From Natrinema sp. SYSU A 869 (GTDB lineage: Archaea > Halobacteriota > Halobacteria > Halobacteriales > Natrialbaceae), in NCBI RefSeq assembly GCF_019879105.1, contig NZ_CP082249.1, positions 868,001 to 932,000 of the forward strand: a DNA stretch of 64,000 nucleotides. Direction: 5' to 3'. Shown here in pieces: positions 27,711 through 35,277 of this stretch (positions within the stretch are counted from its first letter, which is position 1; the number at the start of each line of letters is the position of its first letter). Made by a program: the position numbers and the translations under genes. Below the pieces are notes generated by a model. The model did no database searches. It was given only the letters and a program-made list of their open reading frames with translations, and was not told where the DNA came from.

Positions 27711-28187
27711 CTATGGCTCCCCAACCGTCTCGTGCCTTCGATATAGGTAGAAGGCTGCCGACAAGATGTTTACCAGCCAAATGGCCCCTGCTATACACCA
27801 CACAACTGTATTGGGGTTCCATTGACTGTTCGCCCGGACGTATTTAGCGTCGTAATAGGTTGCCACTGGGATCAACGCCCAAGCGATTAGAACACAGAGT
27901 CCGAGGAATGCCTCAACTGCTCCTCCGACACTAGAGCTTGCAACTACCAGAAGGAGGACCCACATAACAGCACCAGCTGCGATCCCATAGTACCATGTCT
28001 CAGAGACAGTCGTCTCATACTGTGATGGATCGTGTTTCCCTACCGCCGGAGATGATGCTGAAGTTGAGGTTGAGCTTTCTGCTTTCTTATTTCGAACACC
28101 ACACTCAGGGCAAATCTCTGCTTTCTCCTTTATTGGTTCGCCGCATGAGCGACAGAATACCTCGTCAGCTGCCTTTGCCCGCGACAT
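27711..28187 (-). CDS. Zinc-ribbon membrane protein, paralogue 1
   Basis: 158 residues. The N-terminus is a small zinc ribbon, EVFCRSCGEPIKEKAEICPECG (four Cys; split across about residues 9-32), followed by a Ser/Thr-rich linker, then three hydrophobic segments (about residues 66-90, 92-110 and 125-150). Its start codon overlaps the stop of the upstream paralogue by one base (TGATG), so the two are translationally coupled. The region has lower GC than the window in general. I do not recognise a known family beyond the ribbon, which could bind a nucleic acid or a partner protein at the membrane. Confidence 0.85.
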   Translation of the reverse strand: MSRAKAADEVFCRSCGEPIKEKAEICPECGVRNKKAESSTSTSASSPAVGKHDPSQYETTVSETWYYGIAAGAVMWVLLLVVASSSVGGAVEAFLGLCVLIAWALIPVATYYDAKYVRANSQWNPNTVVWCIAGAIWLVNILSAAFYLYRRHETVGEP

Positions 28188-28603
28188 CAGTATCCCTCAA
28201 CCCCTGCTCGTCGGAGTTCGCTACGTGAATCTTTGATTATTTTCCTCGTATGGAACGGGACAATGACGATGCCAAGTAAGAAGTAATTTAGTGTAAGGAA
28301 ATTGATGATGGCGAGGCCAGTCTTCCCGACCATGTAATATCCGACAGGGGTAAGCAAGAAGCTCACCAACATGATCGTGGTTATGTCTTTATTCGCTATC
28401 TTTTCAAATTCGAACTGCTTCGCATCAGGAATCGTATAATCACCGCCATCCTCCGCTTCTTCTTGCTGAACACCGCATTCAGGACAAACTTTAGCTTCAG
28501 CTTTAATCACTTCACCACAACTCGAGCAGAATACCTCATCGGCACCTGGTGAGGGGGACTCTTCTTCATCCTCTCCTGCAAACTCACCGCTATCACTTGC
28601 CAT
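28187..28603 (-). CDS. Zinc-ribbon membrane protein, paralogue 2 (TM2-like)
   Basis: 138 residues. An acidic leader (EFAGEDEEESPSP) precedes the ribbon EVFCSSCGEVIKAEAKVCPECG, almost identical in layout to that of the gene downstream. Two closely spaced hydrophobic segments follow (about 78-98 and 102-120), with FLLTPVGYYMVGKTG between; the helix-turn-helix layout is like TM2 domains. The C-terminus is basic (FHTRKIIKDSRSELRRAG). Coupled to the paralogue downstream. It begins about 100 bases after the stop of the coiled-coil remnant and reads the same way. No defined function. Confidence 0.85.
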   Translation of the reverse strand: MASDSGEFAGEDEEESPSPGADEVFCSSCGEVIKAEAKVCPECGVQQEEAEDGGDYTIPDAKQFEFEKIANKDITTIMLVSFLLTPVGYYMVGKTGLAIINFLTLNYFLLGIVIVPFHTRKIIKDSRSELRRAGVEGY

Positions 28604-28701
28604 ATTACATTTCCATCAACTAATGACTCCCTCTTAATTCTTATCACTAAAAGACTATTTTCAAATCTGATAAATCGGGCGATTGTATCAGCTATAACGT
28701 T

Positions 28702-29018
28702 TCACTCGCCGATCGCGACGCCGTTATCGAGCATGTAGTCCATATCCGAGTGCAGCCGATCAGCGTCCCACCGGTCGTCGTCTTCGGTCATATACTCGAC
28801 AACGCGATCGCGCGGAACACCATTCGCATGAGTGCGTCGTAGTCGCAGTCCTCGTCGACCTCGGATAGTCGAAGCTCCATCGCAGTGAGCTCCTCGAGGA
28901 TCTCGTCGCGGTCCTCCTAGAGCTCCTTGATCTCGTCCTCAAGGCCGTTCACCTTCGAGAGCGCACGCTGGGCGACCTGGAGGGCATCCTCCGGGCTGAC
29001 GTCGGGTTCGTCAGACAC
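28702..29018 (-). pseudogene. Interrupted coiled-coil/winged-helix protein of viral or element type
   Basis: From the GTG at 29018 the frame reads MSDEPDVSPEDALQVAQRAL and a coiled coil, then meets a TAG stop after about 33 codons, continues in the same frame as EDRDEILEELTAMELRLSEV and shifts near 28835 into LRRTHANGVPRDRVVEYMTED, ending VAIGE at a TGA at 28702. So at least one stop and one frameshift break it. Similar proteins, which follow small zinc-finger genes, occur in haloarchaeal proviruses as far as I remember; I could not check. The start overlaps the stop of the upstream 50-residue gene. Confidence 0.6.
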
Positions 29019-29163
29019 GGCGAACCACCACGTGGCCAACCACGCAGCCATTACAGATCGTCAGCTCACCGTGCTTCGGGTGGTCGATCACGACGTCGGC
29101 GTCATCCGTGCATCCGAGCGCCCCGCAGAACGGGCCGAACCCGCCGTCGGTCTGGGCGCTCAC
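29011..29163 (-). CDS. Small zinc-finger protein, 50 residues
   Basis: From the GTG at 29163 the frame encodes MSAQTDGGFGPFCGALGC and ends VVVRRV at a TGA at 29011-29013. Two Cys pairs, FCGALGC and ICNGC, with an intervening His-Lys-His stretch (DHPKHGE), would bind one zinc. The start overlaps the stop of the preceding gene by four bases (GTGA), and its own stop lies inside the first codons of the next gene (GTGTCTGA), so translation is coupled on both sides. Such mini zinc fingers are frequent in haloarchaeal viruses and integrative elements. Role unknown, possibly DNA or RNA binding. Confidence 0.7.
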   Translation of the reverse strand: MSAQTDGGFGPFCGALGCTDDADVVIDHPKHGELTICNGCVVGHVVVRRV

Positions 29164-29405
29164 GCTTGACCACCTCTCGAGAAGTGTCGATCACGGCGAC
29201 GGGGACTGATTGACCCGCCGTTGCTGACGGTGGAGCAGTCAAAGCAAAGTGTTGCGTGGGGATGTTCGGGCGACTCCGGGGTCTCGTACTCGATACGCTC
29301 GACCTTGTTTGTGTCGAACGTCCGGCCACAGAGCGTGGTGTACTGCAGCCCCGACTCGAGGTGGCAACCGTAGCCATCCTCGACGATCAGCACGAAGGTC
29401 GTCAC
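29160..29405 (-). CDS. Small Cys-containing element protein
   Basis: 81 residues from the GTG at 29405. The body is well-formed ([49 protein letters not shown]), with Cys at C14, C27, C55 and C58, so a zinc-binding fold is possible. The C-terminus is basic and less ordered (PRRRDRHFSRGGQ). Both its start (overlapping the stop of a 13-codon mini-ORF) and its end (GTGA overlap with the 50-residue zinc finger) are coupled to neighbours. I do not recognise a family. Confidence 0.7.
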   Translation of the reverse strand: MTTFVLIVEDGYGCHLESGLQYTTLCGRTFDTNKVERIEYETPESPEHPHATLCFDCSTVSNGGSISPRRRDRHFSRGGQA

Positions 29406-29443
29406 GCCGCGACACCTCCGATCTGACCACCAGATTGATGCAC
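29402..29443 (-). CDS. 13-codon leader ORF of the zinc-finger run
   Basis: GTG at 29443 starts [13 protein letters not shown] and stops at TGA 29402-29404, overlapping the next start by GTGA. About 20 bases upstream on the minus strand lies ttagatatc, a TATA-like box, so this GTG could be the leaderless start of the whole run. A peptide this short may be a remnant of a longer gene or a translation leader. Support is only position and overlap. Confidence 0.35.
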   Translation of the reverse strand: MHQSGGQIGGVAA

Positions 29444-29524
29444 TGACCGGCAGATATCTAATCGTCTACTTCTTTGGGCGTGCTTTGCCGGTTTCTCTGG
29501 AACACTGGGAACACAAGAAGTAAC

Positions 29525-29532
29525 TTCTATAC
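29525..29532 (+). promoter_or_regulatory. TATA-box candidate for the sdh operon
   Basis: TTCTATAC ends 21 bases before an ATG at 29554 and 29 bases before the sdhC ATG at 29562. The first ATG opens a 3-codon minicistron (ATG AGC GCA TGA) whose stop overlaps the sdhC start. Confidence 0.45.
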
Positions 29533-29561
29533 CCCCACGGTCAAACGGTCCACATGAGCGC

Positions 29562-29993
29562 ATGAGTCAGTCTTACAATCGCGGTCTCATCGAGGACTTC
29601 GGTCGCTGGAAGGAGTTCTCGGCCGGCATGTGGGCGTGGATCTTCCACAAGTTCACCGGATGGGTCCTGATCGGCTACCTGTTCACCCATATTGCCGTGC
29701 TGAGTACGTCTATCGGTGGCGCACAGGGCGAAACGACGATGGTCGACGGAGAAGCGGTCAACGTCTACACTGCGACGCTGCAGGGACTCGAGGGCCTGTT
29801 CCTCATCCGACTGCTTGAGGTCGGCCTGCTCGCGGTGGCCGTCTTCCACATCCTGAACGGCCTCCGCCTGCTGATGGTCGACCTCGGCGTTGGACTCGAG
29901 GCACAGGACAAGAGTTTCTACGCCTCACTGGTGTTGACGGGTGCGATCACCGTCGCGAGCGTTCCGACCTTCCTGACGGAGGTGTCCATCTAA
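29562..29993 (+). CDS. sdhC: Succinate dehydrogenase cytochrome b subunit SdhC
   Basis: 143 residues and three hydrophobic helices (about 28-48, 75-95 and 112-135), the layout of SdhC. Motifs include [20 protein letters not shown] and FTHIAVL, plus [15 protein letters not shown]; His residues in helices 1 and 2 would bind haem b. It anchors the complex in the membrane and takes part in quinone reduction. First gene of a four-gene operon with sdhD (overlapping ATGG), sdhB and sdhA. The minicistron in front of it is described separately. Confidence 0.95.
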   Translation: MSQSYNRGLIEDFGRWKEFSAGMWAWIFHKFTGWVLIGYLFTHIAVLSTSIGGAQGETTMVDGEAVNVYTATLQGLEGLFLIRLLEVGLLAVAVFHILNGLRLLMVDLGVGLEAQDKSFYASLVLTGAITVASVPTFLTEVSI

Positions 29994-30358
29994 TGGCGGA
30001 ACGATACTCCTCATTTACCCCCGGCGGCACCGGCTGGTTCCTCCAGCGGATCACGGCGGCGTTTCTTGTCGTCGTTCTCGCCTTCCACTTCTTCCTCTTG
30101 CACTTCGTCAATCACGCGTACGAAGTAACCTTCATGAGCACTCAGGCCCGAATGGAGAACGTTGGTTACTTCCTCACGATGGTTCTGTTCCTGATCACTG
30201 CCACGTTCCACGGCGTCAACGGCGTCTACAACGCGCTGATCAATCAGGGTCTCGAGGGAACCCAGAAGAAGGTCGTGCTAGCGGTGCTGGTCCTCGCCAG
30301 CGTCGCACTCATCGCACAGGGAACCTACGTCGCACTCGTAATGAGAGGACTGATCTAA
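29993..30358 (+). CDS. sdhD: Succinate dehydrogenase membrane anchor SdhD
   Basis: 121 residues with three hydrophobic helices. Starts [25 protein letters not shown], with FHFFLLHFVNHAYEV and ATFHGVNGVYNAL; the conserved His residues are consistent with haem/quinone sites. Its ATG overlaps the end of sdhC (the last A of TAA region), so the two are translated together. It pairs with SdhC to hold SdhAB at the inner face of the membrane. Confidence 0.93.
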   Translation: MAERYSSFTPGGTGWFLQRITAAFLVVVLAFHFFLLHFVNHAYEVTFMSTQARMENVGYFLTMVLFLITATFHGVNGVYNALINQGLEGTQKKVVLAVLVLASVALIAQGTYVALVMRGLI

Positions 30359-30359
30359 T

Positions 30360-31232
30360 ATGAGTACACAACAAGCCGAACCCGAGAGTCAAGAAGCACC
30401 GGAAGATCCGGAGATGAAAGGTGCGGAGTCGCCAGCGGCCGAAGAGCAGAAAGGCGGCGGCATGGTCGACAAACACGCCGAAAAACGAGCGGAACTCGAG
30501 GGGGAGACGGTCCATATCAAGGTGTTCCGCTACGACCCCGAAATCGAGGGCAAACAGGAGCCCCGTTTCGATGACTTCCACGTCCCCTTCGAAAAGGGGA
30601 TGACCGTCCTTGACGCGGTTATGTACGCCCGCGACGAGTACGACTCGTCGCTGACCTTCCGACACTCCTGTCGGCAGGCCGTCTGCGGTTCCGACGCGTT
30701 CTTTGTCAACGGCAAGCAGCGACTGGGTTGCAAGACCCAGATCTCGGAACTCGAGCAGCCGGTTCGCATCGAGCCGCTGCCCCATCAGGAGGTCGTCAAG
30801 GATCTGGTCGTCGACATGGATCACTTCTACGACCAGATGCACACGGTCGAGCCGTACTTCCAAGACGAGGATACGCCCGACACGGACGCGCTCGAAGAAC
30901 AACGCCAGAGCCCGGAAAACCGCGAGAAGATCAAGATGTCCTCGCGATGTATCTGGTGTGGCGCGTGTATGTCCTCGTGTAACATCGCGGCCGGCGACAA
31001 CGAGTATCTGGGCCCCGCGGCGATCAACAAGGCCTACAAGTTCGCGATGGACGACCGCGAGGGCGAGGAGATCAAGGAGCACCGACTCCGCATTCTCGAG
31101 CAGGAACATGGCGTCTGGCGGTGCCAGACCCAGTTCTCCTGTACTGAGGTGTGTCCGAAGGACATTCCGCTCACCGAGCACATTCAGGAGCTCAAGCGGG
31201 AAGCAGTCAAGAAGAACCTGAAGTTCTGGTAA
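30360..31232 (+). CDS. sdhB: Succinate dehydrogenase iron-sulfur subunit SdhB
   Basis: 290 residues with an N-terminal [2Fe-2S] ferredoxin fold, FRHSCRQAVCGSDAF and RLGCKTQ, where the Asp in CGSD is normal for SdhB, followed by the C-terminal helical domain with CIWCGACMSSC and FSCTEVCPKDIPL for the [4Fe-4S] and [3Fe-4S] clusters. A 50-residue acidic, Glu/Pro-rich leader (QAEPESQEAPEDPEMKG) precedes the fold. It relays electrons from SdhA FAD to quinone. Starts one base after the sdhD stop. Confidence 0.96.
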   Translation: MSTQQAEPESQEAPEDPEMKGAESPAAEEQKGGGMVDKHAEKRAELEGETVHIKVFRYDPEIEGKQEPRFDDFHVPFEKGMTVLDAVMYARDEYDSSLTFRHSCRQAVCGSDAFFVNGKQRLGCKTQISELEQPVRIEPLPHQEVVKDLVVDMDHFYDQMHTVEPYFQDEDTPDTDALEEQRQSPENREKIKMSSRCIWCGACMSSCNIAAGDNEYLGPAAINKAYKFAMDDREGEEIKEHRLRILEQEHGVWRCQTQFSCTEVCPKDIPLTEHIQELKREAVKKNLKFW

Positions 31233-31234
31233 TT

Positions 31235-33073
31235 ATGTACGAACACGACGTTATCGTGGTCGGCGCCGGCGGCGCCGGCCTCCGGGCCGCGATCGCAGCG
31301 AACGAGGCGGGAGCTGACGTGGCAATGGTCTCGAAGCTCCACCCCGTCCGAAGCCACACCGGCGCGGCGGAGGGTGGCATCAATGCCGCCCTCCAGGAGG
31401 GCGACGACTGGGAACTCCACGCCTACGACACGATGAAGGGGTCGGACTACCTCGGCGACGCGCCCGCAGTCGAGACCCTCGCCCAGGACGCTCCCGAGGA
31501 GACGATCAACTTAGAGCACTGGGGGATGCCGTTCTCCCGCGAGGACGACGGCCGGGTCTCCCAGCGACCGTTCGGCGGACTCTCGTACCCGCGGACCACC
31601 TACGCCGGCGCGGAGACCGGCCACCACCTGCTGCACACGATGTACGAGCAGGTCGTCAAACGAGGCATCCAAGTCTACGACGAGTGGTACGTCATGGATC
31701 TGGCGACGACCGACGAGTCCGATCCCAATGATCGGGAGTGCCACGGCGTCGTCGCCTACGACGTCCAGTCCGGCAACATTGAAGGCTTCAAGGCGAATCA
31801 GGGCGTCGTCCTCGCGACCGGTGGCCCCGGACAGGCCTTCGATCACACCACCAACGCCGTCTCCTGTACCGGCGACGGCCACGCCATGGCCTACCGTGCG
31901 GGCGCGCCGATCGAGGACATGGAATTCATCCAGTTCCACCCGACGTCGCTGCCGTCAACGGGCGTCCTCATCTCCGAGGGTGTCCGCGGCGAGGGTGGCA
32001 TCCTATACAACAACGAGGGCGAGCGGTTCATGTTCGAGCACGGCTACGCGAACAACTCCGGCGAGCTCGCCTCGCGGGACGTCGTCGCCCGCGCCGAACT
32101 CACCGAGGTCAACGAAGGCCGCGGCGTCGAGGACGAGTACGTTCACCTCGACATGCGCCACCTCGGCGAGGAGCGCATCATGGATCGCCTCGAGAACATC
32201 CTCCACCTCGCAGAGGACTTCGAAGGCGTCGACGGGCTCGTCGAGCCGATGCCGGTCAAGCCCGGGCAACACTACGCCATGGGTGGTATCGAGGTCGACG
32301 AGAACGGCCAGACCTGCGTTAACGGCCTCTACGCCGCTGGCGAGTGTGCCTGCGTCTCCGTCCACGGTGGCAACCGGCTCGGTGGGAACGCCCTGCCGGA
32401 ACTGATCGTCTTCGGCAAGCGCGCCGGCCGCCACGCCGCCGGCGAGGATCTGGGCGATCCCGAGATTCGGACCGGCTACGGCGACGACGTCGAGGACGAG
32501 ACCGAGACCGAGCTCCCAGTCGCCCCCGGCGAAGCGGGACTCGACACGAGCGGTGGTGTCGCCGCAGACGGTGGCGTTACTGCCGATGCCGAAGGTATCC
32601 TCGAGCGGACCGTCGAAACGGCTCGCGAGCGCGTCGACCGCCTGATGGACAAGGACGACGGCGTCCAGCACGCCGAGATCCGCGCAAAGCTCCAAAAGGC
32701 CATGACCGACTACGTCAACGTCTTCCGGACCGAGGAGGGCGTCAAGAAAGCACTCGAGATCATCCGTGAGTGTCGACAGGAGTACCAGGACGTCTACGTC
32801 GACGACCCCTCGAAGACGTTCAACACGGACCTCCAGCAGACGATCGAAACGCGGAACCTGATCGACGTCGCCGAGACGATCGCGCTCGGCGCGCTCGTAC
32901 GCAACGAGTTCCGCGGCGCTCACTGGCGACAGGAGAACCAGATCCGCGACGACGAGAACTGGCTCAAGCACACGCTCATCTCCTGGGACGAGGGCGAACC
33001 CTCGATCTTCTATCGACCGGTCATTCTCGAGGGCGAGAACAAGACCTACGAGCCGAAAGAGCGCAGTTACTGA
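31235..33073 (+). CDS. sdhA: Succinate dehydrogenase flavoprotein SdhA
   Basis: 612 residues starting MYEHDVIVVGAGGAGLRAAI; the start is the ATG two bases after the sdhB stop, the longer upstream frame being overlap. The covalent-FAD His is in VRSHTGAAEGGINAAL, and FIQFHPTSL, EGVRGEGGILYN, PGQHYAMGGIEVD and GGNRLGGNALPEL line the active site. A short variable insert (DVEDETETELPVAPGEAG) sits before the C-terminal domain. It oxidises succinate to fumarate in the TCA cycle. It resembles the flavoprotein at 13922 in domain order, but only this one has SDH partners. Confidence 0.97.
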   Translation: MYEHDVIVVGAGGAGLRAAIAANEAGADVAMVSKLHPVRSHTGAAEGGINAALQEGDDWELHAYDTMKGSDYLGDAPAVETLAQDAPEETINLEHWGMPFSREDDGRVSQRPFGGLSYPRTTYAGAETGHHLLHTMYEQVVKRGIQVYDEWYVMDLATTDESDPNDRECHGVVAYDVQSGNIEGFKANQGVVLATGGPGQAFDHTTNAVSCTGDGHAMAYRAGAPIEDMEFIQFHPTSLPSTGVLISEGVRGEGGILYNNEGERFMFEHGYANNSGELASRDVVARAELTEVNEGRGVEDEYVHLDMRHLGEERIMDRLENILHLAEDFEGVDGLVEPMPVKPGQHYAMGGIEVDENGQTCVNGLYAAGECACVSVHGGNRLGGNALPELIVFGKRAGRHAAGEDLGDPEIRTGYGDDVEDETETELPVAPGEAGLDTSGGVAADGGVTADAEGILERTVETARERVDRLMDKDDGVQHAEIRAKLQKAMTDYVNVFRTEEGVKKALEIIRECRQEYQDVYVDDPSKTFNTDLQQTIETRNLIDVAETIALGALVRNEFRGAHWRQENQIRDDENWLKHTLISWDEGEPSIFYRPVILEGENKTYEPKERSY

Positions 33074-33132
33074 CGCCACACCGGCGTCTCTCCGATCGTC
33101 GTTCTGCAGCCGGTTCGATTGCCGTCGGAAAG

Positions 33133-33140
33133 TTTTATAT
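33133..33140 (+). promoter_or_regulatory. TATA-box candidate for the 60-residue membrane protein
   Basis: TTTTATAT ends 24 bases before the ATG at 33165, a near-ideal leaderless arrangement that supports the small gene as real. Confidence 0.55.
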
Positions 33141-33164
33141 TCCTGATATTGGAACCGATACTAA

Positions 33165-33347
33165 ATGGACGAGCAACGAATCGTTCGCCGGTTAAACCTT
33201 ATTATCGTCCTGCTTCTCGGAAGTATCGGGTACTTCGTCCTCGTATCCGCCCCACCGTCGATACTCGCTATCGGCGTTATTGGCGGACTATTTCTCATTC
33301 CCATCCTCTTTCCCGTCGTGATCTGGTGGCGTGGGACTCGTCTGTAA
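33165..33347 (+). CDS. Small two-helix membrane protein
   Basis: 60 residues starting MDEQRIVRRLNLIIVLLL with two hydrophobic segments (about 11-29 and 33-53), a charged N-terminus and a basic tail (WWRGTRL). A good TATA box 25 bases upstream makes this a genuine gene. Similar short hydrophobic proteins are common in haloarchaea and of unknown role. Confidence 0.75.
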   Translation: MDEQRIVRRLNLIIVLLLGSIGYFVLVSAPPSILAIGVIGGLFLIPILFPVVIWWRGTRL

Positions 33348-33402
33348 GCGACCGGGTCGTCCAGATATACTTCGAGCGGCGATTTCACACCCGTTCGCGC
33401 CG

Positions 33403-33597
33403 CTATATTCCGAGTATCTCGAGTAGGTCCACGCCGATGTCGAGATACTCGATCACCTTGTAGCCGACGTAGATCCCGACGATGCCCATGATTCCGGGAA
33501 ATTCCGGCGGAGCGGGGATCGGAACGTTGAGAAATCGGAATAGGGCACCCGTCAGCAACCCAGTCAGCAGCGCGAGGATAGTGATTTGCGTCGACAT
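33403..33597 (-). CDS. XapX domain protein
   Basis: 64 residues with two hydrophobic segments and the conserved block LLTGALFRFLNVPIPAPPEF, followed by GIMGIVGIYVGYKVIEYL. This matches the XapX (DUF1427) family of small membrane proteins, seen next to xanthosine transport in E. coli but mostly of unknown role. The signature region is complete. It converges on the two-helix protein with 55 bases between. Confidence 0.88.
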   Translation of the reverse strand: MSTQITILALLTGLLTGALFRFLNVPIPAPPEFPGIMGIVGIYVGYKVIEYLDIGVDLLEILGI

Positions 33598-33836
33598 TGC
33601 GTCCCCCTACTACTCGGGAGTGAGCCCACAAAAGCAGTCCGTCCGAATTCACGGGCCGCAGGATTCCTGCCAACAGGTATCGTCTGTCGCTGATACGACG
33701 ATCAACTATATGCGAAATCGGGCACTCGAGCGGCCAGCGTACGGTCTCACCGCCTGTTCGACGAACGACGGACCAGACATCGACGGTACAGGGGGCCGTC
33801 TCGGCCCCGCGTTTTCGACGATCGTTGTAGATGACA

Positions 33837-33844
33837 TTTATTAT
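33837..33844 (+). promoter_or_regulatory. TATA-box candidate for the HTH gene
   Basis: TTTATTAT ends 23 bases before the ATG at 33868. Confidence 0.5.
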
Positions 33845-33867
33845 CGTCGAAACACAGAATATCGAGT

Positions 33868-34092
33868 ATGACTCAGACAGCGACGACGGGCCTCGATGTC
33901 TCGGTGCCGACCGATCTCGACTCCGCTTGCGCGAAACTGGTGTACGTGTATCTGGCCGCCAGCGACGGTGCGACCCCTCAAGACCTCTGTGATGACCTCG
34001 CGGTCACGAAGGGGACCGTCCTCTCGATCACCGGGACGCTTCGGGATCGCGGGTATCTCGAGCGGACCGAAGCAGGATTCGAAGTCGTCTGA
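33868..34092 (+). CDS. Small winged-helix transcriptional regulator
   Basis: 74 residues: a short leader, then a single winged helix of MarR/TrmB type (AKLVYVYLAASDGATPQDL, CDDLAVTKGTVLSITGTL, DRGYLERTEAGFEVV). The recognition helix is VTKGTVLSITGTLRDRG. No ligand or dimer domain is present, so it is likely a dimer of bare DNA-binding domains. A good TATA box fixes the start. Target genes are unknown. Confidence 0.85.
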   Translation: MTQTATTGLDVSVPTDLDSACAKLVYVYLAASDGATPQDLCDDLAVTKGTVLSITGTLRDRGYLERTEAGFEVV

Positions 34093-34395
34093 GACGATCG
34101 ATTAATAGTACGCCTCTGACAGTCGTAGAATCACTGAGTAGCGTATTTGGATTGCAGTAAGTGGCCTGATATTCGGTATTCAGGGAGTTATAAGGACAGA
34201 ACGTGGTCGTATATAGGGTAGATAGGTCGATATCAAGAAGATCCTGGTGCGGTGGGGGATGTTTCCACGGTAAATAAACCGGTAAGCGACATTATTCTGG
34301 TGGCTAGTTCGGTAGTAATGTTGGTGAACGTACCAGAGGTGTAGAAGAGAGAGCTGCGTTATCCACTCATACGCAGAGGTGGGGTTATTTGGAAC
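34093..34395. other. 303-base intergenic region, no feature seen
   Basis: No plausible gene on either strand and no clear repeat. It is AT-rich by the standard of this window (gattaatagtacg, tgatattcggtattc, ggtaaataaaccggtaag), so it may contain regulatory sites or decayed sequence. Confidence 0.4.
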
Positions 34396-35211
34396 CTACA
34401 ATTCGATCCGTTCGACCAGTTGCTCGCGGTTCTCGTTCGTGTTGAGCGCAACGATTCGGATCTGGTCTTCGAGTCCGGAGTCCTTGAGTTTGGCCTTGAG
34501 GAGGTTGTCGACCTGATAGACGCCGGCGGCGTTAGTCATCGCAATCTCGACCATGACGGGGGTAGTGTCGCCTTGCTGGAGTGAGACGCGGCTGATGGCC
34601 TGACTCGAGAGAGTATTGATCCCGCGGCCGCCGGACTCGTAGGGGATTCGGGAGCGGCCCCGTTCCATGTCGAGGGCGTCGGCGACGCGGATGACGCCGG
34701 CTTCGGTAGTGAGTGGCGTCTCGGCGGTGTGGTGACAGAGGATCGCGTGGAGGGTCTCGCCTTTCATCCGGACGGTATCGGCGACGTCGTAGAACTCGGG
34801 GAGGATCCGCTCGAGGATGTCCGCGGCCAGCGGGATCGAGTAGTAGGCGTGGCTATCGCGGTGGACGACGTGGCCGACGTCGTGGAGGGTCGCCGCGAGT
34901 GCGATGATAACCGATTCGTCCTCTTCGTCGAGGTTCTGCTGGCGCGCACCGTTGAAGTCGACGTCGCCCGCTTTGAGCAGGTCATACAGGCACAGTGCCC
35001 GGTTGCGGACGATTTCGATATGTTTCGTCCCGTGGTCGTTGTACCGCATTCGGTCGACTGCGTTGATGTTCTGTGCCTCGAGATAGGTTGTGATCTCCTC
35101 GTCGTCTTCGACATACTCGAGGACAGTGTTTACCTTCTCGTCGGGAAAGTTGTGGTCCTCGTCTGGAGAGTAGACGCGGCGGGAGTCCTCATCGGCGGCG
35201 GAATCGCTCAT
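34396..35211 (-). CDS. HD-domain metal-dependent phosphohydrolase
   Basis: 271 residues with an HD superfamily core: NDHGTKHIEIVRNRALCL (first His), ATLHDVGHVVHRDSHAYYS (the HD pair) and LHAILCHHTAET (further His), followed by VIRVADALDMERGRSR (the last Asp). The C-terminal 80 residues (GINTLSSQAISRVSLQQGD) form a separate acidic alpha/beta domain. HD enzymes cleave nucleotides or cyclic nucleotides; the substrate cannot be told. A TTTTTTA stretch at 35234-35241 (minus strand) lies 24 bases before the start. Confidence 0.9.
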   Translation of the reverse strand: MSDSAADEDSRRVYSPDEDHNFPDEKVNTVLEYVEDDEEITTYLEAQNINAVDRMRYNDHGTKHIEIVRNRALCLYDLLKAGDVDFNGARQQNLDEEDESVIIALAATLHDVGHVVHRDSHAYYSIPLAADILERILPEFYDVADTVRMKGETLHAILCHHTAETPLTTEAGVIRVADALDMERGRSRIPYESGGRGINTLSSQAISRVSLQQGDTTPVMVEIAMTNAAGVYQVDNLLKAKLKDSGLEDQIRIVALNTNENREQLVERIEL

Positions 35212-35277
35212 ACCTGACTGTCGGTTGCGGACTAAAAAAGCCCTGCGACGGTTGTGTATCGACGGTCCCGTGGTGAG

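Larger units (their letters stand above)
26448..29443. mobile_element. Decayed integrative element (recombinase stub, Orc1/Cdc6 wreck, small zinc-finger genes)
   Basis: This is a 3-kb block unlike its surroundings: a truncated recombinase, a broken replication-initiator gene, AT-rich stretches (26330-26440 and 27560-28680), two zinc-ribbon membrane genes and a run of tiny coupled genes. Such gene sets are typical of haloarchaeal plasmids, proviruses and integrative elements. No flanking direct repeat or adjacent tRNA was found, so the borders are only approximate. Nothing in it looks able to mobilise the block now. Confidence 0.6.
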
